Positions 37,440 to 46,508 of a stretch of 64,000 bases of DNA are shown one piece after another (the stretch's first letter is position 1; each line of letters opens with the position of its first letter). The position numbers were made by a program, and so were the translations under genes. This DNA comes from Pseudomonas sp. GGS8 (GTDB lineage: Bacteria; Pseudomonadota; Gammaproteobacteria; Pseudomonadales; Pseudomonadaceae): contig NZ_JALJWF010000001.1 of NCBI RefSeq assembly GCF_024168645.1, positions 2,285,001 through 2,349,000 of the forward strand. Reading direction: 5' to 3'. A model generated the notes under the pieces. The model saw only the letters and a program-made list of their open reading frames with translations. It was not told where the DNA came from and searched no databases.

Positions 37440-37738
37440 TGGAAACCTTATCCTTTGAATTTCCCGCCGGGCAGCCGCCTCGGGGCAGGGCGCTGGTGGG
37501 TTGTGTGGGCTCGGGCGATCTGGAAGTGCTGATCGAGCCGGGGCTGGCGGGCAAGTTGACGATCCAGGTGCAGACCTCGGTCAATGGCAGTGAACAACGC
37601 TGGCAGCATCTGTTCGCGCGGATGTTCGATGGCCAGACACCGCCCGCGATGGCGATCGATATCCACGATTTCGGCGCCACCCCCGGCGTGGTGCGCTTGC
37701 GTCTGGAACAGGGCTTTGAGGAGATCGGCCATGACTGA
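37439..37738 (+). CDS. mdcC: Malonate decarboxylase acyl carrier protein MdcC (delta subunit)
   Basis: MdcC is the 99-residue carrier protein of malonate decarboxylase. The prosthetic group is attached to the serine of the motif GSGDLEV, here Ser25. The start ATG overlaps the mdcB stop by one base, and its end overlaps the mdcD start. The sequence also keeps the C-terminal TPGVVRLRLEQGFEE block of the family. Confidence 0.96.
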   Translation: METLSFEFPAGQPPRGRALVGCVGSGDLEVLIEPGLAGKLTIQVQTSVNGSEQRWQHLFARMFDGQTPPAMAIDIHDFGATPGVVRLRLEQGFEEIGHD

Positions 37739-38582
37739 TAGCGCAGCCTTGTTGAATAAACACAGCTTCGTCGAACTCGGTGCGCGGCAACGCGCCAAGG
37801 CCTTGCTCGACGCGGGCACCTTCCGCGAACTGCTCGACCCGTTTCAGCGCGTCATGTCGCCCTGGCTGTCGCGCCAGGGCGTGGTGCCGCAAGCCGATGA
37901 CGGCGTGGTGATCGCCAAGGGCAGCCTCGGCGGTTTACCGGTGGTGATCGCGGCCATCGAAGGCGCGTTTCAGGGCGGTAGCCTGGGTGAAGTCGGCGGG
38001 GCGAAGATTGCCGGTGCGCTGGAGCTGGCCGCCGAGGACAACCGCAAAGGCATTGCCACTCGCGCCGTGTTGCTGCTGGAAACCGGCGGCGTGCGTTTGC
38101 AGGAAGCCAATCTCGGGCTGGCGGCGATTGCCGATATTCATGCGGCGATCGTCGATCTGCGCCAGTACCAACCGGTAATCAGCGTGGTCGCCGGCAGCGT
38201 CGGCTGTTTTGGTGGGATGTCGATTGCCGCCGGGTTGTGCAGTTATTTGCTGGTGACTCAGGAAGCGCGCCTTGGCCTCAACGGCCCGCAGGTGATCGAG
38301 CAGGAAGCCGGGCTTGAGGAATACGACTCCCGTGATCGCCCGTTTATCTGGAGCCTGACGGGCGGCGAGCAACGGTTCGCCAGTGGCCTGGTGGACCGCT
38401 ATGTCGAGGACGATGTGGCGCAGATTCAGCAACTGGTCGGCGAATTGCTCAAGCAAGGTTTGCCGGACCAACAACGTAGCTGTCAGGCCGAATGGTTCTT
38501 GCAACGACTGGCCCGTCTGGACGCCGAACCGCAAATCGAGCCGGCGACGGTTCGCGATCTGTATCAAGGAGAGCGCTCATGA
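37731..38582 (+). CDS. mdcD: Malonyl-S-ACP decarboxylase beta subunit MdcD
   Basis: MdcD and MdcE form the decarboxylase that releases CO2 from malonyl-S-carrier and regenerates acetyl-S-carrier. The 283-residue protein has the crotonase/carboxyltransferase fold shared with acetyl-CoA carboxylase beta chains; AIEGAFQGGSLGEVGGAKIAGALELA and VVAGSVGCFGGMSIAAGL form the acyl-CoA site. The start at 37731 overlaps the end of mdcC by 8 bases. Confidence 0.96.
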   Translation: MTDSAALLNKHSFVELGARQRAKALLDAGTFRELLDPFQRVMSPWLSRQGVVPQADDGVVIAKGSLGGLPVVIAAIEGAFQGGSLGEVGGAKIAGALELAAEDNRKGIATRAVLLLETGGVRLQEANLGLAAIADIHAAIVDLRQYQPVISVVAGSVGCFGGMSIAAGLCSYLLVTQEARLGLNGPQVIEQEAGLEEYDSRDRPFIWSLTGGEQRFASGLVDRYVEDDVAQIQQLVGELLKQGLPDQQRSCQAEWFLQRLARLDAEPQIEPATVRDLYQGERS

Positions 38583-39382
38583 GTTCGTATTCCCTGAGGG
38601 GCCTGAACTGGTTCAACGCTTTGAGTGCTGGCGCGAAATCGGTCGAGGGTTTGCCGGCTTCGCTGAAAGTCGCCGATGGTTTATTGGGTGATCAACCTGT
38701 GCGTTTTATCGCGGTGGTGGCCGACCCCGACAACCGCTTCGTCCGTGCCCGCAATGGCGAGGTTGGTCTGCTGGAAGGTTGGGGCCTGGCCAAAGCGGTG
38801 GATGAGGTGATCGAAGCCGATCGGGATAAGTCGCACAAACGGGCGTTGATCGCCATCGTCGATGTGCCGAGCCAGGCTTACGGTCGGCGCGAAGAAGCCC
38901 TCGGCATTCATCAGGCTCTGGCCGGTGCCGCAGACAGTTATGCCCGCGCCCGACTGGCCGGCCATGCGGTGATCGGTTTGCTGGTGGGCAAGGCGATGTC
39001 CGGGGCGTTTCTGGCTCACGGGTATCAGGCCAATCGACTGATCGCGTTGCGCGACCCGGGGGTGATGGTGCATGCGATGGGCAAGGCTTCGGCGGCGCGG
39101 GTCACATTGCGCAGCGTCGAAGAACTTGAAGCCCTGGCCGCCAGCGTGCCGCCGATGGCCTATGACATCGACAGCTATGCCAGCCTGGGCTTGCTCTGGG
39201 AAACCTTGTCGGTGGAGCAGATCGAGCAGCCGACGACGGCGGATCTGGCTCGCGTGACGGAGTGCCTGAGCCAGGCGGTTGGCGATGTCGCCGCCAACGG
39301 TCGCGATCTGAGCAGCCGCCTGGGGGCGAGTAACCGCGCCGCGTCGAGCAAGGTTCGCCAACTGCTGAGAGCGCAGTGGTGA
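38579..39382 (+). CDS. mdcE: Malonate decarboxylase gamma subunit MdcE
   Basis: MdcE is the second chain of the decarboxylase. The 267-residue protein is related to carboxyltransferase alpha chains, with VDVPSQAYGRREEALGIHQAL in the middle and GKAMSGAFLAHGYQANRLIAL after it. It starts by a 4-base overlap with mdcD (ATGA). Fusions of D and E occur in some species; here they are separate genes. Confidence 0.95.
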   Translation: MSSYSLRGLNWFNALSAGAKSVEGLPASLKVADGLLGDQPVRFIAVVADPDNRFVRARNGEVGLLEGWGLAKAVDEVIEADRDKSHKRALIAIVDVPSQAYGRREEALGIHQALAGAADSYARARLAGHAVIGLLVGKAMSGAFLAHGYQANRLIALRDPGVMVHAMGKASAARVTLRSVEELEALAASVPPMAYDIDSYASLGLLWETLSVEQIEQPTTADLARVTECLSQAVGDVAANGRDLSSRLGASNRAASSKVRQLLRAQW

Positions 39383-39996
39383 ACACGTTTCTGGCCCACG
39401 ACCTGCTGTGGGGGATGACCCCGGAGCAGTTGCCGGCGGATGCGCCTGGGTGGGTGGTCGAGTCGATCAGCGCGGGTCAGCCGGTGGTGGTTCGGCGCGC
39501 GATCACCGTGCCGGGTCAAATCGCGGTCGGGGTGCGTGGGCGCTTGCGCGAACAGCGTTATGCAACGTCGATGGCGATCGCTGCGATCTCGCATCGAGTA
39601 CGTCCGGAAGACCTCTGTCATGTCGAGACAACTCGCGACCTGCCGACCCTGCGAGCGCTGGCGCAACTGCGGCCGATGCTCGACGCCTGTGGTTGGGTGT
39701 GGGGTGTCAGCGGCAGCGCCGGGTTTGAATTGGCCAGTGGTTTTGCGGCGCTCCATGAGCGCAGCGATCTCGACTTGATCCTGCGTACCCCACAGCCGCT
39801 GAGCCGATCTCAAGCGCAGGCGTTGGTGATGCTGATGGGCACCGCTGAGTGTTTGGTGGACATGCAATTGCAGACACCGAATGGCGCTGTCGCCTTGCGC
39901 GAATGGGCGGGTCCGTCGCAACGGGTTCTACTCAAGAACGCCCATGAAGCGTGTCTGGTTTCCGATCCCTGGAACTCGCAGGAGCAAGCAGCGTGA
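39379..39996 (+). CDS. mdcG: Phosphoribosyl-dephospho-CoA transferase MdcG
   Basis: MdcG transfers the prosthetic group made by MdcB onto Ser25 of MdcC. The 205-residue protein has a nucleotidyltransferase-type active site: GVSGSAGFELASG with the acidic pair in SDLDLIL at about residues 134-140. A GTG at 39379 overlaps the mdcE stop (GTGA) and is used as start; a second GTG one codon upstream is less likely. Confidence 0.95.
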   Translation: MNTFLAHDLLWGMTPEQLPADAPGWVVESISAGQPVVVRRAITVPGQIAVGVRGRLREQRYATSMAIAAISHRVRPEDLCHVETTRDLPTLRALAQLRPMLDACGWVWGVSGSAGFELASGFAALHERSDLDLILRTPQPLSRSQAQALVMLMGTAECLVDMQLQTPNGAVALREWAGPSQRVLLKNAHEACLVSDPWNSQEQAA

Positions 39997-40904
39997 GCAG
40001 TTTGCTGGTGTTCCCCGGCCAGGGCGCGCAGCAACCGGGCATGCTCCATCGTTTGCCTCGGGAAACGCTGATCGAGGCGAGCGAGGTGCTGGGTGAGGAT
40101 GTTTTGTTGCTTGATACTGCCGAGGCGTTGCAGTCGACGAGGGCGGTTCAGCTGTGCCTGCTGATTGCCGGTGTTGCCGCTTCGCGTCAGTTATTAATGG
40201 CGCCGGATTATGTGGCCGGATTGTCCATCGGTGCCTACCCGGCAGCGGTGGTCGCGGGTGCCTTGAGCCTCAGTGATGCGCTGCATCTGGTCAGCCTGCG
40301 CGGTGAGCTGATGCAACAGGCTTATCCTCAGGGCTATGGCATGACCGCGATCATCGGTCTGGAGTTGGCCACGGTGGAAGGGTTGCTGGCGCAGGTTCAC
40401 AGTGTTGATACACCGGTTTACCTGGCCAATATCAACGCCGATAACCAGGTGGTGATTGCTGGCAGTGATTCAGCGATGAAAGCAGTTGCCGATCTGGCGC
40501 GCAGTCGTGGCGCCGGTCTGGCCAAGCGTCTGGCGGTCAGCGTGCCGTCCCATTGCCCGCTGCTGGAAACACCGGCGAAAACTCTGGCAGCAGCCTTCGC
40601 CAAGGTGCAATTGAACACGCCGGCCCTGGGTTACCTGAGTGGCAGTCGCGCCCGGCCTGTTATCAATCCCGAGGCGTTACGCGACGACCTGGCGTTCAAC
40701 ATGTGCCGTGTCGTCGATTGGCGTGGCACGGTGCAAAGCGCTTACGAGCGCGGCGTGCGTTTACAGATCGAACTGCCACCCGGCGCGGTGTTGACCGGGC
40801 TGGCGCGCCGGGTGTTTGAGCAGGGCACCGTGATTGCCTACGACGGTGCACGGCTCGATACCTTGCAGGCGCTGTTACGTGAGGAGGGAGGCCGCCAACC
40901 CTAG
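39993..40904 (+). CDS. mdcH: Malonate decarboxylase epsilon subunit MdcH (malonyl-CoA:ACP transacylase)
   Basis: MdcH primes the carrier subunit with a malonyl group from malonyl-CoA before the catalytic cycle starts. The 303-residue protein is FabD-like: LVFPGQGAQQPGML at the N-terminus, the nucleophile Ser78 in GLSIG, and the catalytic His in VPSHCPLLE. It starts with GTG overlapping the mdcG stop, so the whole mdc series is translationally coupled. The gap to madL is 66 bases. Confidence 0.96.
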   Translation: MSSLLVFPGQGAQQPGMLHRLPRETLIEASEVLGEDVLLLDTAEALQSTRAVQLCLLIAGVAASRQLLMAPDYVAGLSIGAYPAAVVAGALSLSDALHLVSLRGELMQQAYPQGYGMTAIIGLELATVEGLLAQVHSVDTPVYLANINADNQVVIAGSDSAMKAVADLARSRGAGLAKRLAVSVPSHCPLLETPAKTLAAAFAKVQLNTPALGYLSGSRARPVINPEALRDDLAFNMCRVVDWRGTVQSAYERGVRLQIELPPGAVLTGLARRVFEQGTVIAYDGARLDTLQALLREEGGRQP

Positions 40905-40970
40905 ACCACCGACTCAGGTTGCGAATGACAAAAACAACAATTCAGACGATGCACTTTGAGGACTACAACA

Positions 40971-41387
40971 ATGATTATTTACGGTGTGGCGCTGTTGGCG
41001 ATCTGTACGTTGGCAGGGGTGATCATGGGTGACATGCTCGGCGTGTTGCTGGGTGTGAAGTCCAACGTCGGTGGGGTCGGGATCGCGATGATCCTGCTGA
41101 TTTGCGCGCGGTTGTGGATGCAAAAGCGCGGCGGCATGACCAAGGATTGCGAGATGGGCGTCGGCTTCTGGGGCGCCATGTACATTCCGGTGGTGGTGGC
41201 GATGGCAGCACAGCAGAACGTCGTGACTGCGCTGCACGGCGGCCCGGTGGCGGTGCTGGCGGCAATCGGTTCAGTGGTGATCTGCGGTTGCACCATTGCC
41301 CTGATCAGCCGGAGCCACAAAGGCGAACCCTTGCCCGATGAGCCGGCGGAAGTCACCCCGGTCGGCACGCCAGTAGGAGGTCGCTGA
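40971..41387 (+). CDS. madL: Malonate transporter subunit MadL
   Basis: MadL is the smaller subunit of the two-component malonate carrier, related to the sodium-linked MadLM transporter of Malonomonas rubra. The 138-residue protein has four predicted helices and the conserved GVIMGDMLGVLLGVKSNVGG at about residues 15-34. It ends in a short polar tail. madM follows after one base. Confidence 0.95.
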   Translation: MIIYGVALLAICTLAGVIMGDMLGVLLGVKSNVGGVGIAMILLICARLWMQKRGGMTKDCEMGVGFWGAMYIPVVVAMAAQQNVVTALHGGPVAVLAAIGSVVICGCTIALISRSHKGEPLPDEPAEVTPVGTPVGGR

Positions 41388-41388
41388 T

Positions 41389-42153
41389 ATGTGGGAACTC
41401 ATTGAGAAAGGCCTGGTAAATAACAGTCTGGTCACGGCGTTCGCGTTCGTTGGCGTCATCATGTGGGTGTCGGTGATTCTGTCCAAACGCCTGACGTTCG
41501 GCCGGATTCACGGCTCGGCGATAGCCATCGTCATCGGCCTGGTGCTGGCCTGGGTCGGCGGCACCCTGACCGGCGGGCAAAAAGGCCTGGCGGATTTGTC
41601 ACTGTTTTCCGGCATCGGTTTGATGGGCGGCGCCATGCTGCGTGACTTCGCCATCGTCGCCACGGCGTTCGAGGTGCAGGCCACCGAAGCGAAAAAGGCC
41701 GGGATGATTGGCGTTATCGCGTTGCTGCTGGGCACGATTCTGCCGTTCATTGTCGGGGCAAGCATTGCCTGGGTGTTCGGTTATCGCGATGCGATCAGCA
41801 TGACCACCATTGGCGCGGGTGCGGTGACGTACATCGTCGGGCCGGTGACGGGGGCTGCGATTGGAGCCTCATCCGATGTAATGGCGCTGTCGATTGCCAC
41901 CGGGTTGATCAAGGCGATTCTGGTGATGGTCGGCACGCCGGTGGCGGCGCGCTGGATGGGCCTGGATAACCCGCGCTCGGCGATGGTATTTGGCGGCTTG
42001 GCCGGGACTGTCAGCGGTGTGACTGCCGGGTTGGCGGCGACGGATCGGCGACTGGTGCCCTATGGTGCGCTGACCGCGACGTTCCACACCGGGCTTGGAT
42101 GCTTGCTTGGGCCATCGTTGCTGTACTTCATTGTTCGCGGGATTGTGGGTTAG
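41389..42153 (+). CDS. madM: Malonate transporter subunit MadM
   Basis: MadM is the larger membrane subunit of the malonate carrier. The 254-residue protein has about eight hydrophobic helices; FSGIGLMGGAMLRDFAIVATAFEV and GAGAVTYIVGPVTGAAIGASSD are the blocks by which it was recognised. It is the last gene of the operon; a REPIN follows before the convergent mdcR. Confidence 0.95.
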   Translation: MWELIEKGLVNNSLVTAFAFVGVIMWVSVILSKRLTFGRIHGSAIAIVIGLVLAWVGGTLTGGQKGLADLSLFSGIGLMGGAMLRDFAIVATAFEVQATEAKKAGMIGVIALLLGTILPFIVGASIAWVFGYRDAISMTTIGAGAVTYIVGPVTGAAIGASSDVMALSIATGLIKAILVMVGTPVAARWMGLDNPRSAMVFGGLAGTVSGVTAGLAATDRRLVPYGALTATFHTGLGCLLGPSLLYFIVRGIVG

Positions 42154-42183
42154 GTTCAGAGCTTGAGTCGTCTGACCTGACGT

Positions 42184-42250
42184 CATCGCGGGCAAGCCCG
42201 CTCCCACAAGGACAGCGCATTTCCTGTGGGAGCGTGGCTTGCCCGCGATG
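42184..42250. repeat. REPIN, family 1 (short)
   Basis: Units CATCGCGGGCAAGCCCGCTC and CTGTGGGAGCGTGGCTTGCC are separated by about 18 bases between the convergent madM and mdcR genes. It may serve as a shared transcript end. Confidence 0.88.
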
Positions 42251-42266
42251 CAGGCGCCGCGGTCTG

Positions 42267-43181
42267 TCAGGCCTGCCGATTGGCATACATCCGACACTCC
42301 GCCAACAGCGCCAGCAGATTCGGGTCGCGCTCCTTGGCCTTGAGAAACACCACGCCAATGTGCTGTTGCAACCGGTACTTTTCCTGCAATGGAATCAGCT
42401 TCACCCGGTTCTCATACACCGCTGCAATCCGCCCCGGCAGCAACGCATAACCCACCCCCGAGCTGACCATGCTCAGCAGGGTGAAGATGTCGTTGACCTG
42501 CATCGCCACTTTCGGTTCAAACCCCGCCTGCTTGAACACCCGAATACCGTCCTGGTGCGTGGCGAAGCCTTGGGTCAAGGTGATGAACGTTTCGTCACGG
42601 ACCTCGGCCAGATCGACTTCGGCCCTTTGGGCAAAGGGCGAGTCCGCCGGGGTGGCGAGGAAGATGTCATCGGAAAACAGCGGGATCTGCTCGCAGTCCG
42701 GGTCGTTGACGCTGTCGTCCAGCGACACCAGGATCGCGTCGACTTCCATGTTCTTGAGCTTGTACAACAGGTCGATGTTCGAGCCCAGGATCAGGTCGAT
42801 ATTGAGTTCGCTGCGGCGGATTTTCAGGCCCATGATCAGCTGCGGCACGGTTTTCACGGTCAGCGAATACAGCGAGCCGAGTTTGAAACGTTCGGCGGAG
42901 AATCCGGCGGCTTCACGGGTCAGGCGCACGGTTTCGAGCACGTCCTGAATCAGCTTCTGTGCCCGCTCTTCCAGCACATAAGCGCTTTCCAACGGGGTCA
43001 GGTTGCGCCCTTCGTGCTTGAATAGCGGGCAACGCAAGGCGCTTTCCAGTGAGTGGATGGCGCGATGGACGCTGACGTTGCTGGTCTGCAACTCGACCGC
43101 AGCGCGGGCCAGGTTGCCGGTGCGCATGAAGGCCAGGAACACCTCGAGTTTTTTCAGGGTCAACTCTTCATCGATCAACAT
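42267..43181 (-). CDS. mdcR: LysR-type regulator MdcR of malonate utilisation
   Basis: This 304-residue LysR-type regulator has an N-terminal winged helix-turn-helix (about residues 8-65: LEVFLAFMRTGNLARAAVEL) and a ligand-binding domain from about 90. Its place beside mdc/mad genes and its fit to the MdcR family point to malonate-responsive activation of the operon. It is transcribed toward madM, so its target promoter would be the distant mdcA region, 8 kb away; this is also the arrangement in other Pseudomonas. Confidence 0.92.
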   Translation of the reverse strand: MLIDEELTLKKLEVFLAFMRTGNLARAAVELQTSNVSVHRAIHSLESALRCPLFKHEGRNLTPLESAYVLEERAQKLIQDVLETVRLTREAAGFSAERFKLGSLYSLTVKTVPQLIMGLKIRRSELNIDLILGSNIDLLYKLKNMEVDAILVSLDDSVNDPDCEQIPLFSDDIFLATPADSPFAQRAEVDLAEVRDETFITLTQGFATHQDGIRVFKQAGFEPKVAMQVNDIFTLLSMVSSGVGYALLPGRIAAVYENRVKLIPLQEKYRLQQHIGVVFLKAKERDPNLLALLAECRMYANRQA

Positions 43182-43338
43182 GGGCCAAACTCTTTTTGGA
43201 ATGACCTGATTGTGCCCAATTGGCTAACGTTTGGCTTGATGGTTTTCGTAGGGGGCATTGTGTTCTGAAACATTGCGCTTTTAACCTTGAGGCCTGAGCC
43301 TTGCGCGCGGCGTTAATGAACGTAGAGGTGAGCAACAC

Positions 43339-43956
43339 ATGTATCACGGGGAAAGATTGAACGCCTGGACGCATTTGGTCGGGGCTGTCGCAGCATTTGT
43401 CGGGGGCGTGTGGCTGCTGGTGATCGCCAGTATGGACGGCAGCCCGTGGAAGATCGTCAGCGTGGCGATTTACGCGTTTACCCTGTTGGTGCTCTACAGC
43501 GCTTCGACCGTTTACCACAGCGTGCGTGGGCGCAAGAAAGCGATCATGCAGAAGGTCGATCACTTTTCGATCTACCTGCTGATCGCCGGCAGTTACACGC
43601 CGTTCTGCCTGGTGACCCTGCGCGGGCCATGGGGCTGGACACTGTTCGGGATTGTCTGGGGGCTGGCGCTGATCGGCATCCTGCAAGAAATCAAACCACG
43701 CTCGGAGGCGCGGATTCTGTCGATCGTGATTTATGCGGTGATGGGCTGGATCGTATTGGTGGCGGTCAAGCCGTTGCTGGCGGCACTGGGCCCTGTCGGC
43801 TTTACCTTGCTGGCGTCGGGCGGGGTGCTCTACACCGTAGGAATTATCTTTTTCGCCCTCGACCATCGTCTGCGCCATGCCCATGGGATCTGGCATCTGT
43901 TCGTGATCGCCGGGAGTTTGCTGCACTTTGTGGCGATTTGGTTTTACGTTCTGTAG
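43339..43956 (+). CDS. Hemolysin III family (PAQR-like) membrane protein
   Basis: This 205-residue integral membrane protein has seven predicted helices and belongs to the hemolysin III/TrhA family. The conserved sites are present: NAWTHLVGA in the first part, the Ser of YSASTVYHSV, KVDHFSIYLLIAGSYTPF, and the C-terminal HGIWHLFVIAGSLLHFVA with its metal-binding histidines. E. coli TrhA acts in membrane lipid homeostasis; haemolytic activity should not be assumed. The TAG stop codon lies inside a small repeat element. Confidence 0.92.
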   Translation: MYHGERLNAWTHLVGAVAAFVGGVWLLVIASMDGSPWKIVSVAIYAFTLLVLYSASTVYHSVRGRKKAIMQKVDHFSIYLLIAGSYTPFCLVTLRGPWGWTLFGIVWGLALIGILQEIKPRSEARILSIVIYAVMGWIVLVAVKPLLAALGPVGFTLLASGGVLYTVGIIFFALDHRLRHAHGIWHLFVIAGSLLHFVAIWFYVL

Positions 43957-43992
43957 GAGCGAGGCTGTCCGCGAAAGCTTCGCTCCTACGGG
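43952..43992. repeat. REP element, family 3 (TGTAGGAGCGA)
   Basis: The arms TGTAGGAGCGAGGC and GCTTCGCTCCTAC form a compact palindrome. The first arm supplies the TAG stop codon of the hemolysin III gene. A fuller copy of this family is at 54981. Confidence 0.8.
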
Positions 43993-44002
43993 CGAAGGTG
44001 GC

Positions 44003-44722
44003 CTAGAAGTCACCCCACAACTGTTGCGCCACCGCCAATGCCACCACCGGCGCGGTTTCGGTGCGCAGCACGCGCGGGCCGAGGCGGGCGGCGTGGAAAC
44101 CACCCGCCTTGGCTTGCTCGACTTCAACGTCGGACAAGCCGCCTTCCGGGCCGATCAGGAACGCCAGGCTTGAAGGTTTGGCGTGACTCACCAACGGCTC
44201 GGCCACCGGGTGCAGCACCAGTTTCAATTCGGCCGCCGTCTGCTTCAACCAGTCGGCCAACAGTAAAGGCGGATGAATCACCGGCACCCGTGAGCGCCCG
44301 CACTGCTCGCAAGCGCTGATCGCCACCTGACGCCAGTGCATCAGGCGTTTGTCGGCGCGTTCGTCCTTAAGGCGGACTTCGCAGCGGTCGGTGAAAATCG
44401 GCGTGATTTCGGTGACGCCCAGTTCGGTGGCTTTCTGAATCGCCCAGTCCATCCGTTCGCCACGGGACAAACCCTGGCCGAGATGGACCGCCAGCGACGA
44501 GTCGATCTGCCCAGTGAAACTTTCATCGATTTGCACCACCACGCGCTTCTTGCCGACTTCCACCAGCGTGCCGCGAAACTCATGGCCCGAGCCGTCGAAC
44601 AATTGCACCGCATCACCCTCGGCCATGCGCAGCACACGGCTGATGTAATGCGCCTGGGCTTCGGGCAACTCGTGTTCGCCGGTGCTCAAAGGGGCGTCGA
44701 TAAAGAAGCGGGACAGTCTCAT
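44003..44722 (-). CDS. rsmE: 16S rRNA (uracil-1498-N3)-methyltransferase RsmE
   Basis: RsmE methylates U1498 of 16S rRNA using SAM. The 239-residue protein has an N-terminal PUA-like part and a SPOUT domain with the trefoil-knot motifs FLIGPEGGLSDVEVEQAK and RLGPRVLRTETAPVVAL. The ATG at 44722 is used; the TTG one codon upstream is unlikely. A REPIN separates it from bioA, though the order bioA-rsmE is the same as in P. aeruginosa. Confidence 0.96.
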   Translation of the reverse strand: MRLSRFFIDAPLSTGEHELPEAQAHYISRVLRMAEGDAVQLFDGSGHEFRGTLVEVGKKRVVVQIDESFTGQIDSSLAVHLGQGLSRGERMDWAIQKATELGVTEITPIFTDRCEVRLKDERADKRLMHWRQVAISACEQCGRSRVPVIHPPLLLADWLKQTAAELKLVLHPVAEPLVSHAKPSSLAFLIGPEGGLSDVEVEQAKAGGFHAARLGPRVLRTETAPVVALAVAQQLWGDF

Positions 44723-44758
44723 CAATGGTCTCTGTAAAAGTGTGGAAGTCTGGCGGCC

Positions 44759-44841
44759 CCATCGCGGGCAAGTCGGGTCGCCGCATCGCCGCTCCCACAG
44801 GGTTTTCGCCGATCCTGTGGGAGCGGGCTTGCCCGCGATGA
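44759..44841. repeat. REPIN, family 1
   Basis: Units CATCGCGGGCAAG...CGCTCCCACAGG (with an inserted segment) and CCTGTGGGAGCGGGCTTGCC lie between bioA and rsmE, in the outward arrangement. Confidence 0.85.
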
Positions 44842-44879
44842 GGGTAGTCCGGTCACCGCTGAAGCTTAGGTGAAATCAA

Positions 44880-46286
44880 TCAGCCCGGATCACGATAGCC
44901 CGGATGAAAGTCCTTCGGCACCGCCACGCTGATGGTGTCACGGGTGGCGATGTCGATGCCTTCGCTGGCCACTTCGGCCAGAAAATCGATCTGCTCCGGG
45001 GTAATCACGTAAGGCGGCAGGAAATACACCACGCTGCCCAACGGCCTCAGTAAAGCACCTCGTTGCAGCGCATGCTGGAAAACGGTCAAACCACGACGTT
45101 CCTGCCACGGGTAAGCAGTCTTGCTGGCCTTGTCCTTGACCATCTCGATCGCCAGGACCATGCCGGTCTGGCGCACTTCGGCAACGTTCGGATGATCGGC
45201 CAGGTGCGCGGTGGAGGAGGCCATGCGCTGGGCCAGGGCCTTGTTGTTCTCGATGACGTTGTCTTCTTCGAAGATATCCAGCGTCGCCAATGCCGCCGCG
45301 CAGGCCAGCGGATTGCCGGTGTAGCTGTGGGAATGCAGGAAGGCGCGCAGGGTTGGGTAGTCGTCGTAGAACGCGCTGTAGACCTCATCGGTGGTCAGGC
45401 AGGCCGCCAACGGCAGGTAACCGCCGGTCAGGGCCTTGGACAGGCAGAGGAAGTCCGGGCGGATGCCGGCCTGTTCGCAGGCGAACATCGTGCCGGTGCG
45501 GCCGAAGCCGACGGCGATTTCATCGTGGATCAGGTGCACGCCGTAACGGTCGCAGGCGTCGCGCAGCAGCTTGAGGTACACCGGGTGATACATGCGCATG
45601 CCGCCGGCGCCCTGAATCAGCGGCTCCAGAATCACGGCGGCCACGGTATCGTGGTGGTCGGCCAGCGTTTGCTCCATGGCGGCGAACATAGTGCGCGAGT
45701 GTTCTTCCCAGCTCATGCCCTCGGGTCGCAGGTAGCAATCGGGGCTGGGCACCTTGATGGTGTCCATCAGCAGGGCTTTGTAGGTTTCGGTAAACAGCGG
45801 CACGTCGCCCACCGCCATCGCCGCCATAGTCTCGCCGTGGTAACCGTTGGTGAGGGTAACGAAGCGCTTCTTGTTCGGCTGGCCGCGGTTGAGCCAGTAG
45901 TGAAAGCTCATTTTCAGCGCGATTTCGATACACGACGAACCGTTATCGCCATAGAAGCACCGGGTCAGGCCGTCGGGTGTCATGTTCACCAGACGTTCCG
46001 ACAATTCGATCACCGGCTGATGGCTGAAACCGGCGAGGATCACGTGTTCCAGCTGATCGACCTGATCCTTGATGCGCTGGTTGATCCGCGGGTTAGCGTG
46101 GCCGAATACGTTGACCCACCAGGAGCTGACGGCGTCGAGGTAGCGTTTGCCTTCGAAGTCCTCAAGCCACACGCCTTCACCGCGCTTGATCGGGATCAGC
46201 GGCAGCTGTTCGTGGTCTTTCATCTGGGTGCAGGGATGCCACAACACGGCGAGATCGCGTTCCATCCACTGTTTATTCAGGCCCAT
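44880..46286 (-). CDS. bioA: Adenosylmethionine-8-amino-7-oxononanoate aminotransferase BioA
   Basis: BioA converts KAPA to DAPA with SAM as amino donor, in biotin synthesis. The 468-residue class III aminotransferase has the PLP lysine at residue 284 in LSKALTGGYLPL, the Asp of LIHDEIAVGFGRTG, and GDNGSSCIEIALKM for phosphate binding. The N-terminal HPCTQMKDHE is characteristic of BioA. The other biotin genes are not nearby, as is usual in Pseudomonas. The start follows GAGGAGACAG. Confidence 0.96.
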   Translation of the reverse strand: MGLNKQWMERDLAVLWHPCTQMKDHEQLPLIPIKRGEGVWLEDFEGKRYLDAVSSWWVNVFGHANPRINQRIKDQVDQLEHVILAGFSHQPVIELSERLVNMTPDGLTRCFYGDNGSSCIEIALKMSFHYWLNRGQPNKKRFVTLTNGYHGETMAAMAVGDVPLFTETYKALLMDTIKVPSPDCYLRPEGMSWEEHSRTMFAAMEQTLADHHDTVAAVILEPLIQGAGGMRMYHPVYLKLLRDACDRYGVHLIHDEIAVGFGRTGTMFACEQAGIRPDFLCLSKALTGGYLPLAACLTTDEVYSAFYDDYPTLRAFLHSHSYTGNPLACAAALATLDIFEEDNVIENNKALAQRMASSTAHLADHPNVAEVRQTGMVLAIEMVKDKASKTAYPWQERRGLTVFQHALQRGALLRPLGSVVYFLPPYVITPEQIDFLAEVASEGIDIATRDTISVAVPKDFHPGYRDPG

Positions 46287-46508
46287 TTTCTGTCTCCTCG
46301 AGGCTACCCGTGACGTAGGCGGGTAAACAATCGCGCAAGCCTATGCAATGCGCGTCACCGGGACAACCCATTGTGTCGATTGAGCTACTTTGTATTGGAC
46401 GATAGACGTTGCTGGCGGCGTTTTGATGGCTGACGTATTCTTCGCGGCTCTTTGAGTCGTCTGACTCGTAAAACCGCTATTTCCTCGTGTATTTCCGGAG
46501 TTCGCTGA

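Noticed and set aside
45063..46313. 416-residue open frame antisense to bioA
   Set aside because: Composition is typical of an antisense shadow and bioA is certain on the minus strand.
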